Source: Pseudomonas fluorescens
GTDB lineage: Bacteria; Pseudomonadota; Gammaproteobacteria; Pseudomonadales; Pseudomonadaceae
Length of the DNA stretch: 64,000 bases
Direction: 5' to 3'
Assembly: GCF_000968015.1 (NCBI RefSeq)
Contig: NZ_LACH01000014.1
Span: 36,945 to 100,944, forward strand
The translations under genes were made by a program, and so were the position numbers. A model generated the notes under the pieces. That model was not told where the DNA came from. It ran no database searches and was given only the letters and a program-made list of their open reading frames with translations. Shown here piece after piece: positions 9,087-18,597 of the stretch (its first letter is position 1; each line of letters starts with the position of its first letter).

Positions 9087-10463
9087 TTACATTCTTGGCA
9101 TGCCGCCGCCGGGCAACATACCGCCCATGCCGCGCATCATTTTGGCCATTCCGCCTTTCGCGGAGAACTTCTTCATCATCTTCTGCATCTGCTTGTGCTG
9201 CTTGATCAAGCGACCGATGTCCTGCACCTGAGTGCCGGAACCCATGGCGATCCGGCGTTTGCGCGAACCGCTGATCATCTCAGGGTCGCGGCGCTCGGCC
9301 GGGGTCATGGAATTGATGATGGCTTCCATCTGCTTGAATTGCTTCTCTGCCGCGCCTTGGGCGTTGCCCATCTGCGCCAGGTTCATACCGGGCATGTTTG
9401 GCAGTTTGTCCATGAGGCCGCCGAGGCCGCCCATGTTTTTCATCTGTTGCAGCTGATCGCGGAAGTCTTCGAGATCGAAGCCCTTGCCCTTCTTCAACTT
9501 CTTGGCCAGTTTGTCGGCCTTGTCCTTGTCGAGGGTCTGCTCGGCCTGCTCGATCAGGCTGAGTACGTCGCCCATACCGAGGATGCGCGAAGCAATACGC
9601 TCCGGGTGGAACGGCTCGAGCGCGTCGCTCTTCTCGCCCATACCGATGAACTTGATCGGCTTGCCGGTGATGGCGCGAACCGACAGTGCGGCACCGCCAC
9701 GGGCATCGCCGTCGACCTTGGTCAGGATCACACCGGTCAGCGGTAGAGCATCGCCGAAGGCCTTGGCCGTGTTGGCGGCGTCCTGACCGGTCATGGCGTC
9801 GACCACGAACAGCGTTTCGACCGGGTTGATCGCGGCATGCAGCGCCTTGATCTCGCCCATCATCTCTTCATCGATGTGCAGGCGACCGGCGGTATCGACG
9901 ATGACTACATCAATAAACTTAAGCTTTGCTTCTTTAATAGCCGCTTGCGCGATGTCGACCGGCTTCTGGCTCAGGTCGGACGGGAAGAAGGTAACGCCGA
10001 CTTCCCCTGCGAGCATTTCCAGCTGCTTGATCGCTGCCGGACGGTAAACGTCCGCAGACACGACCATGACCGACTTCTTCTTGCGCTCTTTAAGGAAGCG
10101 CGCGAGTTTGCCGGCGGTGGTGGTTTTACCCGCACCCTGCAAACCGGCCATCAGCACGACGGCCGGAGGAACGGCGCTCAGGTTCAAGTCTTCGTTGGCC
10201 GCGCCCATCAGGCTTTCGAGTTCGGCCTGGACGATCTTCACGAAGGCCTGGCCCGGCGTCAGGCTGCGCGACACCTCAGTGCCGACGGCGCGTTCCTTGA
10301 CCGAATTGACGAAGTCCTTGACGACCGGCAAGGCGACGTCAGCTTCGAGCAACGCCATGCGCACTTCGCGCAGGGTGTCTTTGATGTTGTCTTCGGTCAG
10401 CTTGGCCTTGCCGGTGACATGGCGCAGCGTCTGCGAGAGACGGTCGGTTAAGTTTTCAAACAT
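9087..10463 (-). CDS. ffh: Signal recognition particle protein Ffh
   Basis: GTPase that binds signal sequences on ribosomes together with 4.5S RNA and targets membrane proteins to FtsY. The 458-residue protein contains the N-domain helices (1-90), the G-domain with P-loop GLQGAGKTT (107-115), DTAGR and TKVDGDARGG, and a methionine-rich M-domain ending in the KMMRGMGGMLPGGGMPRM tail. It is divergent from the CcsA-like gene and next to the rpsP operon, as in other gammaproteobacteria. The 4.5S RNA gene is not in the window. Confidence 0.98.
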   Translation of the reverse strand: MFENLTDRLSQTLRHVTGKAKLTEDNIKDTLREVRMALLEADVALPVVKDFVNSVKERAVGTEVSRSLTPGQAFVKIVQAELESLMGAANEDLNLSAVPPAVVLMAGLQGAGKTTTAGKLARFLKERKKKSVMVVSADVYRPAAIKQLEMLAGEVGVTFFPSDLSQKPVDIAQAAIKEAKLKFIDVVIVDTAGRLHIDEEMMGEIKALHAAINPVETLFVVDAMTGQDAANTAKAFGDALPLTGVILTKVDGDARGGAALSVRAITGKPIKFIGMGEKSDALEPFHPERIASRILGMGDVLSLIEQAEQTLDKDKADKLAKKLKKGKGFDLEDFRDQLQQMKNMGGLGGLMDKLPNMPGMNLAQMGNAQGAAEKQFKQMEAIINSMTPAERRDPEMISGSRKRRIAMGSGTQVQDIGRLIKQHKQMQKMMKKFSAKGGMAKMMRGMGGMLPGGGMPRM

Positions 10464-10673
10464 TGCGCGATCCTTTCAGGCCCTGTGTAGACCGGGATAA
10501 TGGCGGCCCAGACCGGAATAAACGTGTGCTCGGCGAGCCTGCGGCGTGGGCAGGTCGCGGATTATAGCGAAGACTGCGTCTGGCGGACACCTCGTCGTCA
10601 GGTTGCATGGTCTTTCGTGCTGCGGGGGTTCTATGCCAAACTCAGCGCCTTTCGGGCTTGCCTAACAGGATTT

Positions 10674-11486
10674 ATGCTCCCCTTGTCACCCAGTTTGCTA
10701 ACTACCCTCGCCGCCGCCTGCTTATATGCCGCTGCGACCCTCTATCAGGGCACTCGTCTGGCCACCGGTGCCAAGGCGAACAAACGCCTGCTGGTCACGC
10801 TCGGCGTGCTCGCCGTGCTGGCTCATAGCGCCAGCCTGTTCACCCACCTGCTGACACCGATTGGCCTGGGCCTGGATTTTTTCAGCGCCGCCAGCCTGAT
10901 TGCCGCCGCGGTGATTGCCCTGACGCTGTTGGCCTGCTCGCGGATCCCGGTGGAGAACCTGCTTATATTGCTGTTCCCGCTCGGCGCCGCCACCGTGCTG
11001 CTCGCACAGTTCGCCCCCGCCGGCACCGTGCAGATCATCGACGAAGAACCAGGCATCCTCGCCCACATCCTGCTGTCGATCCTCGCCTATGGCATGTTCA
11101 CCATCGCGGTATTCCAGGCGTTACTGCTGCTGGTTCAAGACCATCAGCTCAAGCACAAACACCCGTCCGGCCTGATCAAGAACTTCCCGCCGCTGCAAAC
11201 CATGGAAAGCCTGCTGTTCGGTTTCCTCTGGGCCGGCTGGACCCTGCTGTCGCTGTCGCTGATTTCCGGCTGGCTGTTCGTCGACAACCTGTTCGCCCAG
11301 CACCTGGTGCACAAAACCCTGCTGGCATGCCTCGCCTGGATCGTTTTCAGCGTGCTGCTCTGGGGCCGTAACCGACTCGGCTGGCGCGGACACAAGGCCA
11401 TTCGCTGGACCCTCGCCGGTTTCTGCCTGCTGATGCTGGCGTATTTCGGCAGTAAGCTGGTTCGTGAATACATCCTGCATATCTGA
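10674..11486 (+). CDS. CcsA/YpjD-type inner-membrane protein
   Basis: A 270-residue multi-pass membrane protein with about eight hydrophobic segments; it resembles the cytochrome c assembly (CcsA/ResC) fold and E. coli YpjD. I chose the ATG at 10674 because the upstream extension to 10500 is polar, lies opposite the ffh promoter region and has no family likeness. Conserved features include EEPGILAHILLSILAYGMF, where a His lies in a membrane segment, and KTLLACLAWIVF near the end. Its true role in pseudomonads is unclear; a haem link is inferred from the fold only. It is followed 12 bases later by the CNNM-type gene, the same order as ypjD-yfjD beside ffh in E. coli. Confidence 0.85.
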   Translation: MLPLSPSLLTTLAAACLYAAATLYQGTRLATGAKANKRLLVTLGVLAVLAHSASLFTHLLTPIGLGLDFFSAASLIAAAVIALTLLACSRIPVENLLILLFPLGAATVLLAQFAPAGTVQIIDEEPGILAHILLSILAYGMFTIAVFQALLLLVQDHQLKHKHPSGLIKNFPPLQTMESLLFGFLWAGWTLLSLSLISGWLFVDNLFAQHLVHKTLLACLAWIVFSVLLWGRNRLGWRGHKAIRWTLAGFCLLMLAYFGSKLVREYILHI

Positions 11487-11498
11487 CGGGCGGCATTA

Positions 11499-12743
11499 AT
11501 GGACGACTTGCCCATAGGGCCGATGCTTGCGGTAGTGGCCCTGCTGATTTTATGGTCGGGGCTGTTTACCGCCATCGAAGCTGCGCAACAGTACTTGCTC
11601 GCCCAGCGGACCGCTTCGCGCTCGAGCGACAAACCGGTGGCAAAACTGAGCTTTTCGCTCAATAGCCTGATCCTGTGCAACACCCTGTGCCGCGCACTGG
11701 TCGTGGTCATCAGCACCTTGCTGGCGATTTTCACTTGGGCGGAAAACGGTCCATGGGTAGCCTGCCTGGGGGCTGGCGCCGTGCTTCTGGTGTTCGCCGA
11801 CTACCTGCCGCGCACCCTCGCCGTCCGTTATCCGGACGCCGTCCTGGCCTTGGGCAACACCTTGCTGGGCGCGCCACTGAAAATCATCTATCCCGCCGCC
11901 TGGTTGCTCAATGGCATAAGCCAGCTGCTGATGCGACCGTTCGCCCGCAAAGTCAAAGTGGTGCAGCAGAGCGAAGACGAGGCCCCGAACGATCGGCACG
12001 ACGATCACGAACACGCCGTCTGCCGCCCTCACCCGCTGTCAGGCATCCATGCGCTGGACAACATCACGGTCAACGACATTCTGGTGCCACGCAGTGACGT
12101 CGACGGGGTCAATCTGGACGACTCCCTCGAGGAAATCATCGAGCAGCTTCGCGCCAATAAACGCACGCGCTTGCCGGTTTTCCACAGCGACATCAATCAG
12201 GTCGAGGCGGTACTCAATACCCGGCAGATCCGCCATCTGCTGCCCGACGCCAGTCTGACCCGAGAGGCATTGCTGGCAGCCTGTCACGACCCCTACTTCG
12301 TACCGGAAAGCACCCCGTTGCAACTGCAGCTGTTGAATTTCCACAAACAACAGCGACGCCTGGGCATGGTGGTCGACGAGTACGGCGAAGTGCTCGGTGT
12401 CGTGACCCTGGAAGACATTCTCGAAGAAATCGTCGGCGAGTTCGAAAGCCAGCACAGCCTGGATAACCCGCACATCCACCCACAGGCCGATGGCCGCCTG
12501 GTGATCGAAGGTGCGGCGTCGATTCGCGAACTGAACAAGAGCCTGGGCTGGCACTTGCCGAGCGACGGTCCGAAAACCCTCAACGGGTTGGTGACTGAGG
12601 CACTGGAGACGATTCCGGAAAGTGCGGTATGCCTGAAGATCGGGCGTTATCGGCTGGAGATTCTGGAGACCGAAGATAATCGTGTTACCCGGGTTTTGAT
12701 CTGGCATACCAGTTCGACGCCTGCGATTGCCTCTATCCGTTAG
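11499..12743 (+). CDS. CNNM/CorC (HlyC)-family membrane protein with CBS domains
   Basis: The 414-residue protein has a DUF21/CNNM transmembrane domain (about 5-150, four hydrophobic segments), a CBS pair (about 190-320, with MVVDEYGEVLGVVTLEDILEEIVGE) and a C-terminal CorC/HlyC domain (about 335-405). This is the architecture of E. coli YfjD and of CorC-type proteins linked to Mg2+/Co2+ efflux. A His/Asp-rich stretch (about 167-176, NDRHDDHEHAVCRPH) before the CBS domains may bind metal. It is probably cotranscribed with the CcsA-like gene, and a REPIN follows eight bases after the stop. Confidence 0.9.
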   Translation: MDDLPIGPMLAVVALLILWSGLFTAIEAAQQYLLAQRTASRSSDKPVAKLSFSLNSLILCNTLCRALVVVISTLLAIFTWAENGPWVACLGAGAVLLVFADYLPRTLAVRYPDAVLALGNTLLGAPLKIIYPAAWLLNGISQLLMRPFARKVKVVQQSEDEAPNDRHDDHEHAVCRPHPLSGIHALDNITVNDILVPRSDVDGVNLDDSLEEIIEQLRANKRTRLPVFHSDINQVEAVLNTRQIRHLLPDASLTREALLAACHDPYFVPESTPLQLQLLNFHKQQRRLGMVVDEYGEVLGVVTLEDILEEIVGEFESQHSLDNPHIHPQADGRLVIEGAASIRELNKSLGWHLPSDGPKTLNGLVTEALETIPESAVCLKIGRYRLEILETEDNRVTRVLIWHTSSTPAIASIR

Positions 12744-12750
12744 ATAGTTA

Positions 12751-12845
12751 AAAGATCGCAGCCTCGCTTCGCTCGACAGCTCCTACCGTTTGGAATGCGT
12801 TCCCTTGTAGCCGCTGTCGAGCGAAGCGAGGCTGCGATCTTTTTC
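12751..12845. repeat. REPIN, family B (GATCGCAGCCTCGCTTCGCTCGACAG)
   Basis: Arms at 12751-12780 and 12815-12845 are near-perfect inverted copies ending in A/T runs (AAAAGATCGC and GCGATCTTTTT), so it could also terminate transcription from either side. Confidence 0.9.
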
Positions 12846-13085
12846 AACATCTATGCCTTGTCCGATCGTTAGCAGCCTTCCTATAATCAAGCCGCTTACC
12901 CAAGCCCCGCCGAACCACGTGCTTACCCCGCACGCAGAAGGTTCCGGCCAGATCATCGACAATATCCGCACCACACCGACGACTGTTCCTACCTTGAACA
13001 TCGGCCGCGCCTCACTCCCACATCCCTGGGTGTTCGACCATAATAATTCGCTCCACTGGGGCACATGACTGTCAGGGATAACTGC
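12846..13085. other. Intergenic region upstream of the MFS gene
   Basis: About 240 bases with no supported gene. It presumably holds the promoter of the MFS gene at 13086; I could not pick out convincing -35/-10 boxes. Confidence 0.5.
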
Positions 13086-14402
13086 ATGACGACCAGCACG
13101 ACTTATAACGACACCGCGCCGGCGCAACCGACGAACTCAGCCACCCGCGTGGCGACTGCAAGCTTCATCGGCACCGCCATCGAGTTCTACGACTTCTACG
13201 TCTATGCCACGGCCGCTGCACTGGTGATCGGTCCGGTATTCTTTCCGCAGACCTCCGGCACGGCCCAGATGCTGTCGGCGTTCCTCACCTTCGGCATCGC
13301 CTTCCTTGCTCGACCGCTGGGATCGGCGCTTTTCGGCCACTTCGGTGACCGCATCGGGCGCAAATCGACACTGGTTGCCTCGCTGCTGCTGATGGGCGTA
13401 TGCACCACGCTGATCGGCGTACTTCCGGGTTACGACAGCATCGGGGCCTGGGCGCCGATCCTGCTCTGCGTGCTGCGCTTCGGCCAGGGCCTGGGACTCG
13501 GCGGCGAATGGGGTGGCGCGGCGTTGCTGGCCACCGAGAATGCACCCAAGGGAAAACGCGCCTGGTTCGGCATGTTCCCGCAGCTTGGCCCCTCGATCGG
13601 TTTCCTCGCGGCCAATGGGCTGTTTCTTACACTGGCAATGACCCTGAACGACGAGCAGTTCCGCTCGTGGGGCTGGCGGATTCCGTTCCTGCTCAGTGCG
13701 GCGCTGGTGATGGTCGGCCTCTATGTGCGCCTCAAGCTTCACGAAACCCCGGTGTTTGCCAACGCAATGGCTCGCCAGGAGCGGGTGAAAATCCCGCTGG
13801 TCGAGCTGCTCGGCCAATATTGGGCGCCGATGTTGCTGGGTGCCGGGTCGATGGTGGTGTGCTACGCGCTGTTCTATATCTCGACGGTGTTTTCGCTGAG
13901 CTATGGCGTGTCGACGCTCGGCTACACCCGCGAAACCTTCCTCGCGCTGCTGTGCTTCGCCGTGCTGTTCATGGCCGCCGCTACGCCGCTGTCGGCCTGG
14001 GCCAGTGATCGTTACGGGCGCAAACCGGTGCTGATCATCGGCGGTGTGCTGGCGATTCTGTCCGGTTTCCTGATGGAGCCGCTGCTGACCCAAGGTTCGA
14101 CCTGGGGCGTGGCGCTGTTCCTGTGCATCGAGCTGTTTCTGATGGGCGTGACGTTTGCGCCGATGGGCGCGCTGCTGCCGGAGCTGTTCCCCACTCACGT
14201 GCGTTATACCGGTGCGTCGGCGGCCTACAACCTGGGTGGCATTATCGGGGCCTCGGCGGCGCCGTTCTTCGCACAGAAGCTGGTGGCGATGGGCGGTTTG
14301 AGTTATGTCGGCGGGTATGTGTCGGGGGCAGCGGTGCTGAGTTTGATTGCTGTGCTGTGCCTGAAGGAAACGCGCAATAACGATCTGAATCGGGTTGCCT
14401 GA
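13086..14402 (+). CDS. MFS transporter, metabolite:H+ symporter type
   Basis: The 438-residue protein has 12 predicted membrane segments of the MHS subfamily (ProP, KgtP, ShiA relatives). Signatures are FIGTAIEFYDFYVYA in helix 1, the loop 2-3 motif GHFGDRIGRKSTL and the paired motif ASDRYGRKPVLIIGG in the second half. I prefer the ATG at 13086, with AGGGA eight to nine bases upstream; another ATG at 13065 adds seven residues. Substrates of this group are mostly carboxylates, betaines or aromatic acids; none can be assigned here. No catabolic gene lies beside it. Confidence 0.9.
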   Translation: MTTSTTYNDTAPAQPTNSATRVATASFIGTAIEFYDFYVYATAAALVIGPVFFPQTSGTAQMLSAFLTFGIAFLARPLGSALFGHFGDRIGRKSTLVASLLLMGVCTTLIGVLPGYDSIGAWAPILLCVLRFGQGLGLGGEWGGAALLATENAPKGKRAWFGMFPQLGPSIGFLAANGLFLTLAMTLNDEQFRSWGWRIPFLLSAALVMVGLYVRLKLHETPVFANAMARQERVKIPLVELLGQYWAPMLLGAGSMVVCYALFYISTVFSLSYGVSTLGYTRETFLALLCFAVLFMAAATPLSAWASDRYGRKPVLIIGGVLAILSGFLMEPLLTQGSTWGVALFLCIELFLMGVTFAPMGALLPELFPTHVRYTGASAAYNLGGIIGASAAPFFAQKLVAMGGLSYVGGYVSGAAVLSLIAVLCLKETRNNDLNRVA

Positions 14403-14413
14403 AGAAAAAGCTT

Positions 14414-14470
14414 CGCGGGCAAGCCTCGCTCCTACAGGAACCGCGTGATTCTGTAGGAGGCTTGCCCGCG
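14414..14470. repeat. Short REP pair, family A
   Basis: CGCGGGCAAGCCTCGCTCCTACAG (in part, 14414-14437) faces CTGTAGGAGGCTTGCCCGCG (14451-14470) across a 13-base spacer. It lies between the convergent MFS gene and purT and may serve as a terminator. Confidence 0.85.
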
Positions 14471-14485
14471 TAGGCCGCGCCTCGG

Positions 14486-15667
14486 TTAAAGCTCTACTAC
14501 GACGGCCTGGGATGCGCGGGCCGCTTTAGCGCGAGCAGCGTCAATCGACTCATCGCGCGCCAACGCAACACCCATCCGACGCTGACCATTGACCTCAGGC
14601 TTGCCGAACAGACGCAACGCCGTATCCGGCTCGCTCAACGCCGCACCAAGATTGGCGAAAGCCGTCTGAGTCGACTGCCCTTCCACCAGAATTACCGCCG
14701 AAGCCGATGGACCGAACTGACGGATCAACGGAATCGGCAGGCCCAGTATCGCCCGTGCGTGCAGCGCAAACTGCGACAGGTCCTGGGAAATCAACGTCAC
14801 CAGACCGGTGTCATGTGGACGCGGCGAGACTTCGCTGAACCAGACTTGATCGCCTTTGATGAACAGCTCAACACCAAACAGACCACGGCCACCCAAGGCT
14901 TCAGTGACGGCTTTGGCAACGCGCTCGGATTCGGCCAGGGCAATCGGGCTCATGGCTTGTGGCTGCCAGGATTCCTGATAGTCGCCCTTCTCCTGGCGGT
15001 GACCGACTGGCGCACAGAACGTAGTGCCGCCGACGTGACGCACGGTCAACAGGGTGATTTCGTAGTCGAAATCGATAAAGCCTTCGACGATCACGCGACC
15101 TTTACCGGCGCGACCGCCTTCTTGAGCGTAATCCCAGGCTTTCCGCACGTCATCGACGCTACGCAGCAGGCTCTGGCCTTTACCCGACGAGCTCATCACC
15201 GGTTTAACCACACATGGGAAGCCGAGGTCTTCGACAGCCTTGCTGTAATCCTCGAAGGTGTCGGCGAAGTGGTAAGGCGAGGTCGGCAGGTCCAGCTCTT
15301 CAGCGGCCAGGCGACGGATGCCTTCGCGGTTCATGGTCAACTGCGCGGCGCGAGCGGTCGGGATCACGGTGAAGCCTTCGGCTTCCAGTTCCACGAGGGT
15401 CGCGGTGGCAATGGCTTCGATTTCCGGCACGATGAAATGCGGCTTTTCGGCTTCGATCACCGCACGCAGGGCGGCGCCGTCGAGCATGTTGATCACATGG
15501 CTGCGATGGGCAACCTGCATGGCAGGCGCATTGGCGTAGCGGTCCACGGCAATCACTTCAACGCCCAGGCGTTGCAGCTCGATCACCACTTCCTTGCCCA
15601 ACTCGCCACAGCCACACAGCAATACGCGGGTCGCGGTTGGCGACAATGGAGTTCCGATACGGGTCAT
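14486..15667 (-). CDS. purT: Formate-dependent GAR transformylase (PurT)
   Basis: Makes formylglycinamide ribonucleotide from GAR, formate and ATP in purine synthesis, an alternative to folate-dependent PurN. The 393-residue protein is the family length. It has an N-terminal pre-ATP-grasp domain ([18 protein letters not shown]), a central ATP-grasp domain with [12 protein letters not shown], and the metal-binding stretch [17 protein letters not shown]. It stands alone, convergent with the MFS gene. Confidence 0.97.
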   Translation of the reverse strand: MTRIGTPLSPTATRVLLCGCGELGKEVVIELQRLGVEVIAVDRYANAPAMQVAHRSHVINMLDGAALRAVIEAEKPHFIVPEIEAIATATLVELEAEGFTVIPTARAAQLTMNREGIRRLAAEELDLPTSPYHFADTFEDYSKAVEDLGFPCVVKPVMSSSGKGQSLLRSVDDVRKAWDYAQEGGRAGKGRVIVEGFIDFDYEITLLTVRHVGGTTFCAPVGHRQEKGDYQESWQPQAMSPIALAESERVAKAVTEALGGRGLFGVELFIKGDQVWFSEVSPRPHDTGLVTLISQDLSQFALHARAILGLPIPLIRQFGPSASAVILVEGQSTQTAFANLGAALSEPDTALRLFGKPEVNGQRRMGVALARDESIDAARAKAARASQAVVVEL

Positions 15668-15766
15668 CTCAGGTCCTCAAGAAGCGGATCATCGAGGGTC
15701 GCAACGCGTGGCGCGCTTCCCATGGGGAGAAAGCGCGGCATTTTACATGAACCGAGAGGTTTGGCT

Positions 15767-16234
15767 TTAACCGGGAATCGCGTTCTTGCGCAGACGCCAG
15801 GCCATTGCGATCCAGACAATGGTCACGCCCGCGAACTTCGAGCCCATGGCGGTGAGGATCACGCCCGGAGTGAACGCGTCGATCATGCCGAAAAAGATGA
15901 AGGTATCGAGGGGAATGCTCAGGGCCGAACTTATCCACAGGCGGTCGTGCAAGGGGCGCTTGGTGATGCTGAACACTAGCCAATCGATGCATTCGGACAC
16001 CGCGAACGCCGTGGCGCTGGCCAGCGCGATGGACGGATCGGACGTCACGTAGGACAACACCAGCGCTGCCAGCATCGCCGCGATCGCACCATGGCCAAAA
16101 CGTATTTGCACCATGTCGCGCAAGACGAACACCAAACCACCCCAGGCCGACCAGATGATGTCCAGGTGCGGAGCGGTGGAAAAGGCGTAGTTGATCAGCA
16201 CGACGCTGCTGATGTAAGCGATCAGGAAGAGCAT
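15767..16234 (-). CDS. VUT-family membrane protein
   Basis: The 155-residue protein is largely hydrophobic with about five membrane helices. It resembles the vitamin-uptake-like (VUT, formerly DUF165/YhhQ-related) family, whose members include 7-cyano-7-deazaguanine transporters. The motifs ASATAFAVSECIDWLVFS and SSALSIPLDTFIFF are characteristic. It is shorter than E. coli YhhQ. The substrate here is unknown, and the neighbouring genes give no hint. Confidence 0.8.
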   Translation of the reverse strand: MLFLIAYISSVVLINYAFSTAPHLDIIWSAWGGLVFVLRDMVQIRFGHGAIAAMLAALVLSYVTSDPSIALASATAFAVSECIDWLVFSITKRPLHDRLWISSALSIPLDTFIFFGMIDAFTPGVILTAMGSKFAGVTIVWIAMAWRLRKNAIPG

Positions 16235-16272
16235 GGGCGAAGGGGGAACCTGTCAATTTGGTGCACAGGGTA

Positions 16273-16376
16273 CCGTAGGAGCTGACGAGTGCAACGAGGC
16301 TGCGATCTTTTGACTTTGATTTTTAAGATCAAGATCAAAAGATCGCAGCCTCGTTGCACTCGACAGCTCCTACAGG
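16273..16376. repeat. REPIN, family B, overlapping a stop codon
   Basis: The arms GTAGGAGCTGACGAGTGCAA and TTGCACTCGACAGCTCCTAC are inverted around an AT-rich centre. The right arm overlaps the last codons of the DUF1289 gene and supplies its TAG stop at 16370-16372. Confidence 0.9.
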
Positions 16377-16585
16377 TCTGGCGTTTTGCCGATCATCCAG
16401 AGAATGCCACTCGACTTGGCCCGCTCATGGCACAACCCCAACACTTTGCGGCGCTCTTCGTTATCCATCCGGCTCCAGCGCGTGATCTCTTCCACTGTGC
16501 GCTGACACCCGGTGCAAATATCGTCCTCGTCCAGCGCACAGATATTCACGCAGGGCGATAGCACCGGCCGTTCAGTGGCGCTCAT
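16370..16585 (-). CDS. DUF1289 small Cys-rich protein
   Basis: The 71-residue protein contains the DUF1289 pattern [20 protein letters not shown], with Cys12, Cys16, Cys24 and Cys27 placed for a metal site, followed by [19 protein letters not shown]. The function is unknown. Its ATG overlaps the TGA of the gamma-carbonic anhydrase gene (ATGA), so it is translationally coupled to it. Its stop codon lies inside a REPIN, so the C-terminus (GKTPDL) may differ from relatives in other strains. Confidence 0.88.
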   Translation of the reverse strand: MSATERPVLSPCVNICALDEDDICTGCQRTVEEITRWSRMDNEERRKVLGLCHERAKSSGILWMIGKTPDL

Positions 16586-17106
16586 TCTTCCTGCTCAACC
16601 AGATCGCGGGCATAACGTTGCGAGTTATGCACATAGTGAGCAGCACTGGCCTCCAGCATTTTTTTCTGCGGCTCGGTCAGCTCGCGCACCACTTTGCCGG
16701 GGGAGCCCATGACCAGCGAACCGTCTGGAATCTCCTTGCCCTCACCAATCAGTGAGTTGGCGCCGATGATGCAGTTCTTGCCGATTTTCGCGCCATTGAG
16801 AATCACCGCGTTAATCCCGATCAAGCTGTAATCGCCCACCGTGCAGCCATGAAGCATGGCGTTATGGCCGATGGTCACGCCGGTGCCGATGGTCAGCGGG
16901 TAACCCATGTCGGTGTGCATCACCGTGCCGTCCTGGACGTTGCTGTTCTTGCCGATCAGGATCAGTTCGTTGTCGCCGCGCAGCACAGCGTTGAACCAGA
17001 CGTTGGCGCCCTCTTCCAGTTTGACCTTGCCCACCAGCACGGCATTGGGTGCGACCCAGCTTTGCGGATGGGTTTCGACGCGGGCGTCGCCCAGGCGATA
17101 TTTCAT
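16582..17106 (-). CDS. Gamma-carbonic-anhydrase-family hexapeptide protein
   Basis: The 174-residue protein starts at the ATG at 17106, preceded by a GAGGA ribosome site; twelve upstream codons are rejected. It is a left-handed beta-helix with repeated hexapeptides ([40 protein letters not shown]) and carries three histidines placed like the metal ligands of gamma-carbonic anhydrases (E. coli YrdA, PaaY relatives). Enzyme activity is uncertain in this family; metal binding and trimer formation are expected. It is coupled to the DUF1289 gene. Confidence 0.9.
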   Translation of the reverse strand: MKYRLGDARVETHPQSWVAPNAVLVGKVKLEEGANVWFNAVLRGDNELILIGKNSNVQDGTVMHTDMGYPLTIGTGVTIGHNAMLHGCTVGDYSLIGINAVILNGAKIGKNCIIGANSLIGEGKEIPDGSLVMGSPGKVVRELTEPQKKMLEASAAHYVHNSQRYARDLVEQEE

Positions 17107-17174
17107 CTTATTGTCCTCAAGGCCAGGCTGGCTCACTTGCAAAAAGCGGGGTTCACGCCATACGGGCGATGGTT

Positions 17175-17774
17175 TCAGGTATTGATAAATGACTTGGGTG
17201 GCTGGTGCAGGCTGATTTTGGCGTCATAGAGCAGGTTGATCAACTCGACGATCATAATCGCCGTCAGGCCCCAGATTTTGTACTCGCCATAGCGATAGCT
17301 CGGCACGTACCAACTGCGACCCTGGTAATCGATGCGATGGGTGTGTTCGCGCGGATCCGTGCGGAAGAATTCCAGCGGTACGCTGAACACCGCGGCAATC
17401 TCGGCATCGTTGGCCAGGTATTCGACAAAATCCGGAATCACACCGACATAGGGTGTGACCTTGATGCCGTGCAGGGAGATCAACGGGCTCAGCGGGCCGA
17501 TCACTTCGACCAGCCCCGGCGGCAGGCCGATTTCTTCTTCGGCTTCGCGCAGGGCGGTGAAAATAAGGTCCGGGTCTTCGGGATCGCGTCGCCCGCCGGG
17601 GAAGGCGACTTCGCCGCCATGGGTCGAGAGCCCGCTGGCGCGCAGGGTCAGAACCAGTTCCGGTTCGTCACTGCGAGTGATGGGCACCAGTACCGCGGCT
17701 TCAGGGAAACGTTTGTCGGTTTCCAGTGTGCGAGGTGTGTGGTTGCTTACTCGATGCAGTAGCTCGTCCAGCAT
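17175..17774 (-). CDS. Nudix hydrolase, CoA pyrophosphatase type
   Basis: The 199-residue protein carries the UPF0035/NudL-type pattern [19 protein letters not shown], followed by the Nudix helix [11 protein letters not shown]. This subgroup splits CoA and acyl-CoA to 4'-phosphopantetheine derivatives and 3',5'-ADP in E. coli NudL and peroxisomal relatives; the same activity is inferred here. It is divergent from a second Nudix gene across 146 bases. Confidence 0.88.
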   Translation of the reverse strand: MLDELLHRVSNHTPRTLETDKRFPEAAVLVPITRSDEPELVLTLRASGLSTHGGEVAFPGGRRDPEDPDLIFTALREAEEEIGLPPGLVEVIGPLSPLISLHGIKVTPYVGVIPDFVEYLANDAEIAAVFSVPLEFFRTDPREHTHRIDYQGRSWYVPSYRYGEYKIWGLTAIMIVELINLLYDAKISLHQPPKSFINT

Positions 17775-17920
17775 GAGACTTCTCGATCTATTCGCTACCT
17801 CGCATCATGCACCAATCGAACCGACCGCCCAACCCCATAACCACTGCATGTCGCTAAACGACAACTTGCCGACAGACACCGCCGCACGCCAAGATAGGCG
17901 CAGCATTCAGGAACCCAAGC

Positions 17921-18472
17921 ATGAAATTTTGCAGTCAGTGCGGCAACCCGGTGACCCAACGCATTCCAGAGGGCGATTCGCGCCTGCGTTTTGTCTGTGA
18001 CAGCTGTCAGGCAATTCACTACCAGAACCCCAATATCGTCGCCGGTTGCGTGGCGACCTGGGGCTCCAAAGTCTTGTTGTGCCGCCGCGCCATCGAGCCT
18101 CGGCTCGGTTATTGGACCCTGCCCGCCGGTTTCATGGAAAACGGTGAAACCATCGAGCAGGCGGCCATTCGCGAGACAGCCGAAGAAGCCTGCGCGCGGG
18201 TGCGCAACCTGAGCATCTATACGTTGATCGACGTGCCGCACATCAGCCAGGTGCATGTGTTCTTCCGCGCCGAGCTGGTGGACCTGGACTTTTGCGCCGG
18301 TCCCGAGAGCCTGGAAGTGGCGCTTTTCGAAGAAGCCGACATCCCTTGGTCCGAGCTGGCTTTCCGCACGGTGGGCCGTACTTTAGAATGCTTCTTCGCT
18401 GACCGGCGGACCGAGGTCTACCCCGTGCGGTCCGAGTCGATCCCGCCGCTTGCTCAGCCTGCCATTACTTGA
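17921..18472 (+). CDS. Nudix hydrolase with N-terminal zinc ribbon
   Basis: The 183-residue protein opens with a zinc ribbon (Cys4, Cys7, Cys27, Cys30; FCSQCG and FVCDSCQ) followed by a Nudix domain whose box reads GFMENGETIEQAAIRETAEE (about 70-89). The zinc ribbon and length recall the NudC-like ADP-ribose/NADH subgroup, but the substrate cannot be read from sequence. An AGGAA ribosome site precedes the ATG. It is divergent from the CoA-type Nudix gene. Confidence 0.88.
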   Translation: MKFCSQCGNPVTQRIPEGDSRLRFVCDSCQAIHYQNPNIVAGCVATWGSKVLLCRRAIEPRLGYWTLPAGFMENGETIEQAAIRETAEEACARVRNLSIYTLIDVPHISQVHVFFRAELVDLDFCAGPESLEVALFEEADIPWSELAFRTVGRTLECFFADRRTEVYPVRSESIPPLAQPAIT

Positions 18473-18597
18473 TTTGAATTCGGAACCTCTGCAAGCCGCT
18501 GAAAGATCGTCCTGACGCGACCCGAAGCTGCGGCAGCTCCTGCAAAAACACCTATAACTATTAAATAGTCGCGACACCTCTTAGGGATATCGTTTCA

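Noticed and set aside
17921..18472. Full NudC (NADH pyrophosphatase)
   Set aside because: It has a zinc ribbon and Nudix box but lacks the N-terminal domain and the length of NudC.
18500..18545. Possible decayed REP element after the Nudix gene
   Set aside because: Only short pieces (GAAAGATCG, CGGCAGCTCCTGC) resemble family B and no second arm is visible.
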